From positions 1-26,054 of the forward strand of contig SXKQ01000092.1 of assembly GCA_005778045.1 (NCBI GenBank): a stretch of DNA of 26,054 nt. The letters run 5' to 3'. The stretch comes from Planctomycetia bacterium. Its GTDB lineage: Bacteria > Planctomycetota > UBA1135 > GCA-002686595. Below the pieces are notes generated by a model that did not search any database, was not told where the DNA came from, and worked only from the letters and a program-made list of their open reading frames with translations. The stretch's first letter is position 1. The number at the start of each line of letters is the position of its first letter. This document shows positions 1-5,993 of the stretch, piece by piece. The translations under genes were made by a program, and so were the position numbers.

Positions 1-731
1 CGCGGTGCGCGATCCTCGTGGCGCGGTGCGCGGTCGTCACGACGCGGACCACGGTCTTCCTGAGGGCGCTCGTGACGCGGACCGCGCTCCGAGCGCTCGC
101 CGCGACCGCCGCGCTCTTCGCGACGCCGCGAGGGTCCGTCGCCGCGCTCGCCGCCTTCGACGCGCGGCTCGTAGCCATCGCTGCCGCGCTCGAGCACGTC
201 GAGGTACTGGCTCGGGACCTGCTCGCACAGGTACAGCGTGCGGCGGTCGTAGAAGTTGGTGCCTTCTTCCCAGGCGTCCATGGAGAACACCTGCAAGATC
301 GCATACTCGCGCGCCGCGCGGCGTCCGGCCTCGCGAGCGTCCTCGGCCGAGAGTGCGAGGTGCAGGAAGCGACGGCGTCCGCCGCGCAGTCCGTACTGCT
401 GGGCGCGCTGCAGGTCGCGCGCGTCGATGCCGACGTACAGGCACTCCGGCGGCTGGCTGGGCTCCCCCGGCTCGACTGGGATCGAGTGGCCGTAGAGCGC
501 GCGGATTTTCGAGCCACGCAGCTCGTAGCGCGGACGGTCGCCGCCCTCGACGGCCGCGAGAACGTCTGCGGACTCCACAGACTCTTCGAGCCGCTCGCCG
601 AGCGCGCGAACCACCTCGTCGAGCTCTCCGAAGCCTTCCTTGTCGAGCTCGAGGTCGAACTTCTCCGGCTGGTGGCGGAGCATGTAGGCAAGCGAGCGGG
701 TGATGCGTTCGATCAGGGCGGGGTTCGTCAT
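1..731 (-). CDS. kptA: RNA 2'-phosphotransferase (KptA/Tpt1 family) with Arg-rich tail, partial
   Basis: The family removes a 2'-phosphate from RNA with NAD+, giving ADP-ribose 1'',2''-cyclic phosphate; in fungi it acts after tRNA splicing, and its bacterial role is unsettled. Reading leftward from the ATG at 731, 243 codons are visible and the frame is still open at base 1. The N-terminal winged-helix part has the MLRHQP motif (R19, H20), then RYEL (68-71) and IRALYGHS (R77, H82). The NAD+-binding part follows with GGRRRFLHL (117-125) and a VPSQYL end (172-177). The usual YHGT is YVGI here (99-102), so one conserved His is missing. From about residue 182 a low-complexity RGG/RxE-rich tail begins that ordinary family members of about 180 residues lack. 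Family assignment is firm; activity is inferred. Confidence 0.82.
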   Translation of the reverse strand, partial: MTNPALIERITRSLAYMLRHQPEKFDLELDKEGFGELDEVVRALGERLEESVESADVLAAVEGGDRPRYELRGSKIRALYGHSIPVEPGEPSQPPECLYVGIDARDLQRAQQYGLRGGRRRFLHLALSAEDAREAGRRAAREYAILQVFSMDAWEEGTNFYDRRTLYLCEQVPSQYLDVLERGSDGYEPRVEGGERGDGPSRRREERGGRGERSERGPRHERPQEDRGPRRDDRAPRHEDRAP

Positions 732-830
732 GCTCGTGGGCGAGGCGAAAGGGGGCGCTCCAGGAACTCGTGGCGTCGACCTGTGCCGACCTCAGGACCG
801 CGAGGGAGTGCAGTTGCGAAAGGGCCGAGG

Positions 831-855
831 AGTCTAGCAAGGCTCGACGAGCCTT
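831..855 (-). promoter_or_regulatory. candidate extended -10 promoter with operator-like palindrome for kptA
   Basis: On the minus strand the extended -10-like TGCTAGACT (hexamer at 836-831) lies about 95 bases before the kptA start. Directly upstream, where the -10/-35 spacer would be, is a perfect 8-bp inverted repeat, AAGGCTCG-T-CGAGCCTT (839-855). No convincing -35 box is visible. A repressor site overlapping the promoter is an inference from this position. Confidence 0.3.
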
Positions 856-921
856 CCAGAACCACGCGCCGCCACGCCACCTGCGACTCAGGGCGCCCCG
901 CCGGGCTCCGCCAGAAAGGCC

Positions 922-1035
922 GGAGGCACCGTGGCGAACTGACTGTGCGTCGTCCCACGGTGCCTCCCTTGAAAGGTGCGCGCCCGCAGCCCCCGCCGCA
1001 GGCGCGCGGGTTGGAGTGTCCCACACCACCAACCC
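922..1035 (-). ncRNA. candidate structured RNA: three back-to-back stem-loops
   Basis: Three hairpins follow each other. At 1008-1035 is a 7-bp stem GGGTTGG/CCAACCC with an inner GTGT/ACAC stem and a 3-base loop. At 978-1007 is GCGCGCC/GGCGCGC. At 922-967 is a perfect 13-bp stem GGAGGCACCGTGG/CCACGGTGCCTCC with a 20-base loop. The first two abut exactly at 1007/1008, so they could stack. In the 978-1007 hairpin the stem extends by six more pairs to a GGGG loop only if the minus strand is transcribed, because two of those pairs are G-U there and A-C mismatches on the plus strand. That favours the minus strand. No known RNA family is recognised, and a processed leader or attenuator is equally possible. 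Confidence 0.28.
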
Positions 1036-1423
1036 TTGCTGAATCCCCTAGGTCTCCTAAGCAGGCGCTCCAAGGGGGTTAGATTGTGAAGGTCCTGTCG
1101 CTCGGGCCCCGCTACGGGCAGGACTTCGGACCCGTTCAAAGAGCCGCAGCAGGGGAACCGGACGAAGCAAGTTTTTCCGCCCCCCGAGCCGGCCCCTTCC
1201 CGGCACCCAGCCGAACCGGAGGGTCTCGAGCAACGCCGCCTGCTTCACGCCGCCTGCGCAACCCCGCCTGCCCGACACTGGTGCAGGATTCGTGCCGCAG
1301 GGCAGCGCCCCGCGCTCCCGTCGCGGCGGACGACCGCGGGGGCTCCGCCGGGGGGCAGGGCCGTCCGTACCCAGCGCGGCGCGGGCACACGGCCAGTTCC
1401 CGCGGCATCCACGGCGAGCGACA

Positions 1424-1442
1424 TCGCACGCCGCGCGTGCGA
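1424..1442. repeat. perfect short hairpin in gene-free region
   Basis: TCGCACGC-CGC-GCGTGCGA is a perfect 8-bp inverted repeat around three bases (or 7 bp around five). It sits 49 bases past the rhodanese stop, close to a second hairpin at 1468-1486. In GC-rich DNA short perfect repeats arise easily, so function is uncertain. Confidence 0.3.
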
Positions 1443-1467
1443 GGGCCGCACAGGCGGGGTCAGCACA

Positions 1468-1486
1468 GCGGGCACGACGCGCCCGC
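1468..1486 (-). terminator. hairpin just after the rhodanese stop, possible terminator
   Basis: GCGGGC-ACGACGC-GCCCGC (plus-strand reading) forms a 6-bp GC stem with a 7-base loop, 4 bases beyond the stop codon of the rhodanese gene. There is no T-tract, so it would be a factor-dependent or 3'-end-stabilising hairpin rather than a classic intrinsic terminator. Confidence 0.25.
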
Positions 1487-1490
1487 CGGG

Positions 1491-1814
1491 CTAGTAACGC
1501 GTCATCGCGGGATCGACGTCTTCGGCCCAGCGGTCGATACCGCCGACGAGGTTGAGGACGCGACCATAGCCCTGCGAGGCGAGCCAGCCGGCCACGCGCG
1601 CGCTGCGCACACCGTGGTGGCAGATGCAGACGATCTCCGCCTGCGGATCGAGTTCGCCCCGCCGCGCGGGCACGCTGCCCATGGGGATCGACAGCGAGTC
1701 GCGGATGGAGCACAGCGCGACCTCGTCGGGCTCGCGCACGTCGAGCAGCACGAGCGCGTCGCCGCGCTGGATGCGCTCCGCGAGGGCGCGGGGCTCGATG
1801 CGCTCGAAGCTCAC
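1491..1814 (-). CDS. single-domain rhodanese (sulfurtransferase-like)
   Basis: This 107-residue protein is one rhodanese domain with no signal peptide, so it is probably cytoplasmic. The domain start LLDVREPDE (23-31) and the end GGIDRWAEDVDP (90-101) fit the family closely. The active loop is CHHGVRS with the catalytic Cys at 65, as in GlpE-like sulfurtransferases and the rhodanese domains of MoeB/ThiF-type proteins. Such domains carry sulfur as a Cys persulfide; the acceptor is unknown here. Translation starts at GTG, which overlaps the stop of the upstream phosphodiesterase-like gene as GTGA, so the two are probably translationally coupled. No thiamine, molybdopterin or iron-sulfur gene lies nearby to suggest a pathway. 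Confidence 0.88.
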   Translation of the reverse strand: MSFERIEPRALAERIQRGDALVLLDVREPDEVALCSIRDSLSIPMGSVPARRGELDPQAEIVCICHHGVRSARVAGWLASQGYGRVLNLVGGIDRWAEDVDPAMTRY

Positions 1815-4198
1815 GGGCGCACCCCGATCGGCGCCCTGTCGAGCTCCGCCGGCGGAGTGACGCCGAGCAGGGCGAGCACCGTCGGCGCGATGTGCAGCAG
1901 GTCGACGCCCTCGGCCGGGAGCTCACACTTGCGATTGGCAAAGAAGATGCCGCGCACCAGCTCGGTGTCGACGGACACGTGGTCCCCCGACCAGTCCTTG
2001 TCGTTCGCGACGACGAACGGACCCGGTGCACCCGCCTTCATCGAGAGCGAGCCGCTCGAGGTGGCCCACGAGACGCGATAGTTCGCCGCGAAGCCCACCG
2101 AGATGTCGGCCTCGAGATCGAGGTACGGTCCCGAGTGCACGTCGCTGACGAAGGTCGCCGTCGAGCAGATACGCTCGCCCGTGCGCGGATCGCGCGCCTC
2201 CTTCAGCTTGGCGATGATCTCGCGCGCGAGCGCCTCGCGCTCCGCGGGCTCGACGCTGCCGACCTCCGAGACGGACACGGTGCCGCCGACGCGCGTGCGC
2301 GCGCCCTTCGTGTTGATGAAAATCGTGCCGAGGCCGAGGGCGTAGGCGCGCGTCTTCGACCAGTCGACGTAGCTCGAGAGCAGCGTGTGGCTCTTCGCCT
2401 CGGGGCGCACCGCGAGGTAGCCCTCGGCGAGCAGCCAGTTGTTGAGGTGCACCTGATGGCGGAACGACTGGAAGCCGTGGTCGGCGCACAGGAGCAGCGT
2501 GTCTCCCGGCTTCACGTGCTCGGCGAGCACCTTGCCGACGATCGCGTCGAGCTTGCGGAACACGGCCGGAATGGCCTGCGCCAGCGTGATCTCTTCGCCG
2601 TAGAAGCGCACCTTCGCCGCGGCCTTCTCCGCGTCGTACAGAGGGTGCGCCGGGTCGTAGAACTGATACATCATGTGCTGGACGCGGTCGCACTCGCTGA
2701 AGATGCCGACGAACAGGCGCCAGTCGTCCTTCGCGAGACTGTCGTAGACGAGCTTCTCGCGCCACTGCGTGGTGAACTCGATGTCCTGCAGGAAGGTGGC
2801 CGCGTCGATCACCTTGTCCTTGAAGGGGTGCGTCAGGCAGGCCCAGCCGACAGTCTCGAAGCTGCCGCAGGAGGTCGCGAGCTCGGCGGCGAACTCCGGC
2901 GGCTGGGAGATCGGCTGCCAGAACGGAGGCCGCGCGGGGTCGATCTCGACCGTGTTGAGGTACAGCTCGAAGTCCGGCTCCGACAGCGAGACCAGCTTGG
3001 CGCGCGTCAGCGCGTGCACCTTGATCAGCGGGTTGAGCTCGAAGGTCAGGTGGTACCAGTCCGACCAGCCGCCCTCGGCGAGAACCTGCGCCTGCGCGCC
3101 GATCGTGACCTCGGCCTTGCCGCCCTCGAGCCGCCGCACGCTCAGCGGAAGCGTGACCGGCGTCCTCAGCGCGGTCTCGAGCGCCTGCGCGCGGTCCTCC
3201 AGCTCCATGCTCTTCTTGAACGGCAGGTTGGGCTGCTCGTCGCGCAGCCGCGCGATGCCCGCGAGCTCCTCCTGCTGCTCCTTGATGGCCCAGAAGTTCA
3301 TCGGGCCATACACGACCGACTCGATCACGCCGTCCACTTCGTCGACGCGCAGCTTGTAGCCGCCCGAGCCCGTGTCGACGCCCGCGTCGAGCAGCGTGCG
3401 CCCGAAGTACAGCTCGTCGCTGGTGTAGATCGTGAAGTTCATGTAGCTGCCGCGCGCGTCGGGCACGCCAAGGCCGCACAGCACCTTGGCGCCCGAGACT
3501 GGCTCGCGATCCCACGCCTGCTGGCCGTCGATCACCCGCGAGGGCACGCCGGCCAGCGCCGCGATTTCCCAGAACGGCGCGGCATCGAGCGGGTTCTTCA
3601 CCACCGGAATCGTCGCCGGCAGGTAGCCGCGCAGCGTGTAGCCGCCCCAGGCACCGACGGCGCCGAGCAAGCCCGAGAGCACCAACGTCGGTCCCCGGCG
3701 CAGCCGCAGCAGGGCTCCGAACACCAGCATGAACAGCAGGAACCCGCCGCCGCCGACCACGGCCGCGAACGCCAGCGGGCTCCAGGTCGGGATCGGCGCG
3801 GGGAGTTCCTCGATCGGCACCTGCACACCGTCGAGCGCAAAACCCTTGGTCGGGCTCGGCGCGAGCTTGCCCTTGTACGGGTTGTCGCCGCTCCCGGGTG
3901 CCGGCGAGAAGCTGCGCACCACGAAGCCGGGAATGGCGGTCTCGGCGGGGTTGCGGCCTGAGTTGAGCGAGGCCCACGCTACCGGCGACTCGGCCGGGTC
4001 GGTGGTGCCGAGCGGCGCGAAGGTGCCCTCGGCGCGCAACTTCGCGAGGTTGGGGAGCTCGCCCTTGTCCATCATCTCGGTCACCGTGCGGCCGTCCGCG
4101 CCGTCGAAGCCGAGCACGATCACGCGCCCCTCGCTGGGCACGGGCTCGGAGCCGAGGGCGGGCAGGGCGAGGGCGACGGCGAGGGCGAGTTGCAGCAT
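1811..4198 (-). CDS. type I phosphodiesterase / alkaline-phosphatase-superfamily membrane protein
   Basis: This 795-residue protein starts with a short hydrophobic N-terminus (2-16), probably a signal peptide or anchor. GFDGADG (30-36) supplies the first metal ligand D32. The ESPVAW stretch carries the likely Ser nucleophile (S71) where relatives have Thr or Ser, followed by NSGRNP. Two membrane segments (about 140-190) then interrupt the fold. ADHGFQS (D573, H574) and GDHVS (D739, H740) give the remaining metal ligands, so the bimetal centre looks intact. The fold hydrolyses phosphate esters or diesters; the substrate cannot be told. Members with this layout are often annotated as alkaline phosphatase family or nucleotide pyrophosphatase. 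It heads a minus-strand unit with the rhodanese and is divergent from the gene at 4298. Confidence 0.85.
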   Translation of the reverse strand: MLQLALAVALALPALGSEPVPSEGRVIVLGFDGADGRTVTEMMDKGELPNLAKLRAEGTFAPLGTTDPAESPVAWASLNSGRNPAETAIPGFVVRSFSPAPGSGDNPYKGKLAPSPTKGFALDGVQVPIEELPAPIPTWSPLAFAAVVGGGGFLLFMLVFGALLRLRRGPTLVLSGLLGAVGAWGGYTLRGYLPATIPVVKNPLDAAPFWEIAALAGVPSRVIDGQQAWDREPVSGAKVLCGLGVPDARGSYMNFTIYTSDELYFGRTLLDAGVDTGSGGYKLRVDEVDGVIESVVYGPMNFWAIKEQQEELAGIARLRDEQPNLPFKKSMELEDRAQALETALRTPVTLPLSVRRLEGGKAEVTIGAQAQVLAEGGWSDWYHLTFELNPLIKVHALTRAKLVSLSEPDFELYLNTVEIDPARPPFWQPISQPPEFAAELATSCGSFETVGWACLTHPFKDKVIDAATFLQDIEFTTQWREKLVYDSLAKDDWRLFVGIFSECDRVQHMMYQFYDPAHPLYDAEKAAAKVRFYGEEITLAQAIPAVFRKLDAIVGKVLAEHVKPGDTLLLCADHGFQSFRHQVHLNNWLLAEGYLAVRPEAKSHTLLSSYVDWSKTRAYALGLGTIFINTKGARTRVGGTVSVSEVGSVEPAEREALAREIIAKLKEARDPRTGERICSTATFVSDVHSGPYLDLEADISVGFAANYRVSWATSSGSLSMKAGAPGPFVVANDKDWSGDHVSVDTELVRGIFFANRKCELPAEGVDLLHIAPTVLALLGVTPPAELDRAPIGVRP

Positions 4199-4226
4199 GG
4201 TCGTCGAAGTCGTGCAGGTGCGATCT

Positions 4227-4255
4227 TTGCCGGCCTCGGACGACGCGGCTAGGAT
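4227..4255 (+). promoter_or_regulatory. candidate sigma70-like promoter in the divergent gap
   Basis: TTGCCG (4227-4232) and TAGGAT (4250-4255) are 17 bp apart, each matching 4 of 6 consensus bases, in the 99-bp gap between divergent genes. The start codon at 4298 lies 43 bases downstream. Assignment is by eye only. Confidence 0.3.
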
Positions 4256-4297
4256 CTCCGCCCGCGGCGTGGCACTAAGGCTCGTCGAAAGCGTGGA

Positions 4298-5407
4298 ATG
4301 AACAAGGATTTGGAATCGGTTCGTGGGCAGGGTAGGCGGCTTCCCGGAGCCAAGTCAACGTGCGCGGGCGTGGCGCGCGCGCCGCTCGTCGGGTGGCTGC
4401 TCGTGCTGCTTGGGGCGCTCCTCGTCGGCTGGTTGGCCCTCCGCCCTGTAGCCACCGAGGCGGCCCCGGTGGCCCTACCTCCCACCCCTGAGCCCGCCCC
4501 CGCCGCGCTCGAGAACCCGGAGGCCACCCGCGTCGCGAGCGGCCTCGGCGTCGACGGCCCGCGCCCCCTGCCGGCCTATCCGAGGGAACTCGACGACCCG
4601 ACGCGCTTTCGCGGCGTCGGACGCATCGAAGCCCACCTCACCGCGCCCGAGGGGGTGACGACGCCCACACGCTGGACCTTGGTGCTCGATCCCGCTCCCT
4701 TCAAGATCGGCTCCGAGCACGCGCGCGCGCGCCGCATCGAGGTCGAAGGCCAGACGACGCTCGTCGCCGATGCCATCGCACTCGGCAGCTACTCCGTCCG
4801 GGCCGAGGCCGGCGACTTCGAGTGCAAGCCCTTCGACCTTGAGCTCCGCAAGCCCGAGCTCGTCGACATCGTGTTCCCGCTCGAACTCTTCGAGCGCGGC
4901 ACTCTCACGGGTCGCGTGCTCGACGAGCTCGGCCTCCCGGTGCAGGGCATGGCCGTGTTCGCCCTCGCGCGAACCGGCAGCGCGGCGCGCGAGACGCGCA
5001 CGGACGACGCGGGCAACTTCGCCTTCGAGCGGCTGCCCGATGGCGACTGGAAGATCCGCGTGGCCGTGCGCGAGAACCCGCTCGCCTCCGCCGAGGACGT
5101 GACATTCGCGGCCCCCTCGCTGCACCTGCGCACCTTCACCGTGCCGCGCAGCGGCTCGATCGAGGTGCAGGTCGTCGACGAGCTCGGCGTCGGCCTCGTC
5201 GGCACGTTGGTCGAGGCCCTTGGCCTGCGCAGCGGTCCGCTCTCGGTCACCACGGGGCCCGACGGCTTTGCGAAGCTCGGCCCGGCCATCGCCGGCGAGG
5301 TGCGGTTGTTCGCGAGCGACGAGCGCGCGGGAGAGGCCGAGACGACGCTGCAGTTCGATCCCGCCGCGGAGCCCGCGGTCCCCGTGATCCTCAAGCTGCG
5401 ACGCTAG
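4298..5407 (+). CDS. membrane-anchored carboxypeptidase-regulatory-like domain protein
   Basis: This 369-residue protein has a Lys/Arg-rich cytoplasmic start, one strong membrane helix (about 29-50) and a Pro/Ala linker, then an all-beta extracytoplasmic part. The segment starting GTLTGRVLDELGLPVQGM, with the continuation TDDAGNFAFERLPDG, is a typical carboxypeptidase-regulatory-like (CarboxypepD_reg/SpaA-type) beta-sandwich. A second, weaker copy follows (IEVQVVDELGVGLVGTLV, with TTGPDGFAKL). These domains are structural modules and not enzymes. It is the first gene of a plus-strand group with the dehydratase-like and sulfatase-like genes, but a 52-bp gap separates it from the next gene. Its role is not known; it may be a surface adaptor. 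Confidence 0.72.
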   Translation: MNKDLESVRGQGRRLPGAKSTCAGVARAPLVGWLLVLLGALLVGWLALRPVATEAAPVALPPTPEPAPAALENPEATRVASGLGVDGPRPLPAYPRELDDPTRFRGVGRIEAHLTAPEGVTTPTRWTLVLDPAPFKIGSEHARARRIEVEGQTTLVADAIALGSYSVRAEAGDFECKPFDLELRKPELVDIVFPLELFERGTLTGRVLDELGLPVQGMAVFALARTGSAARETRTDDAGNFAFERLPDGDWKIRVAVRENPLASAEDVTFAAPSLHLRTFTVPRSGSIEVQVVDELGVGLVGTLVEALGLRSGPLSVTTGPDGFAKLGPAIAGEVRLFASDERAGEAETTLQFDPAAEPAVPVILKLRR

Positions 5408-5459
5408 GCGCGTCACGGCCCAACTCTCCCCCTCCAAAAACAAGAAGCGCAGAGTTACC

Positions 5460-5939
5460 GTGCCGTCCCAGCCTCTCGTCGACCTCGCCTCCGTCGATCT
5501 CTCTCGCGTGCTGGTCGGCTCAGAGGAGGTGCGCAAGCTGTGCCTGCAGCGCAATCGCTTCGCGCTGCTCGACGCGGTCCTGCACGTCTCCGAGGACCGC
5601 TCGCTGGTGGTGGGCTGCAAGGACCTCGCAGGCGACGACTGGTGGGCCGCCGACCATATCCCGGGCCGCCCGATCTTTCCGGGCGTGCTGCAGCTCGAGG
5701 CCGCGGCCCAGCTCGCCACGTGGCACTTCCTCTCCTTCCACGCCGCCGACAAGAACCAGTTCGTCGGCTTCGGCGGACTCAACGAGACGCGCTTCCGCGG
5801 CATCGTGACCCCCCCGGCGCGCCTCCTGCTCGTCGCCAAGTCCATGCGCGTGCGCAGCACGATGTTCACCTACGCGGCGCAAGGCTTCGTCGACGGCAAG
5901 CTCGTGATGGAAACCGAGATCCTCGGCGTGATCGTGTGA
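5460..5939 (+). CDS. FabZ-type 3-hydroxyacyl-ACP dehydratase-like hotdog protein
   Basis: This 159-residue protein has one hotdog fold. The core DHIPGRPIFPGVLQLEAAAQ matches the FabZ active-site helix. The catalytic pair H66 and E80 are 14 residues apart, the same spacing as H54/E68 of E. coli FabZ. FabZ enzymes remove water from 3-hydroxyacyl-ACP in fatty-acid elongation. No other fatty-acid gene is nearby, so this may be a second copy for a special lipid or polyketide, or it may bind acyl chains in regulation. The start is GTG at 5460 with no clear ribosome-binding site. The tail past the core (MRVRSTMFTYAAQGFVDGKL) fits the usual last strands. Family assignment is strong, pathway unknown. 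Confidence 0.8.
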   Translation: MPSQPLVDLASVDLSRVLVGSEEVRKLCLQRNRFALLDAVLHVSEDRSLVVGCKDLAGDDWWAADHIPGRPIFPGVLQLEAAAQLATWHFLSFHAADKNQFVGFGGLNETRFRGIVTPPARLLLVAKSMRVRSTMFTYAAQGFVDGKLVMETEILGVIV

Positions 5940-5975
5940 GCCCGCGCTCACCCGGCGGAAGCGCGCGGCGACCGG

Positions 5976-5984
5976 TGCTAGATT
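5976..5984 (+). promoter_or_regulatory. candidate extended -10 box; near-leaderless start
   Basis: The sequence TGCTAGATT (hexamer TAGATT at 5979-5984) is an extended -10-like element, and the ATG at 5994 begins 10 bases after it. If used, the transcript would start nearly at the start codon. No -35 box is visible. CTAG is rare in such DNA, and TAGACT-like boxes also lie upstream of kptA and of the gene at 18605. Confidence 0.25.
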
Positions 5985-5993
5985 GAAAGCGTC

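Larger units (their letters stand above)
732..1490. other. 759-bp gene-free region rich in inverted repeats
   Basis: No frame here looks like a protein: the open frames on both strands give Arg/Pro/Ala-rich translations with no recognisable domain. The stretch lies between the rhodanese stop and the kptA start, both on the minus strand. It holds a promoter-like palindrome (839-855), three adjacent stem-loops (922-1035), a TAGATT hexamer on the plus strand (1080-1085) followed by imperfect hairpins and a T5 run (about 1174-1178), and two more perfect hairpins (1424-1442 and 1468-1486). No tRNA, tmRNA, RNase P or SRP RNA signature motif was found by eye. Confidence 0.6.

Noticed and set aside
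18..1082. A 354-codon plus-strand open frame at the left edge
   Set aside because: It is antisense to the KptA-like gene, whose motifs are recognisable, and then runs through the hairpin-rich region with low-complexity sequence.
1036..1100. A tRNA-, tmRNA- or RNase P-like gene in the lower-GC patch
   Set aside because: No T-loop (GGTTCRA), SRP tetraloop motif, RNase P core or tmRNA end motif could be found on either strand.
1080..1178. Possible plus-strand small RNA: TAGATT box, imperfect hairpin (GTCCT ... AGGAC) and a T5 run
   Set aside because: The hairpin directly before the T run is weak and broken by a bulge, and no -35 box is seen, so it is mentioned only in the gene-free region entry.
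1892..3961. Long plus-strand frame (689 codons) opposite the phosphodiesterase-like gene
   Set aside because: The opposite strand has intact metal-site motifs; this frame is a His/Arg/Val-rich shadow.
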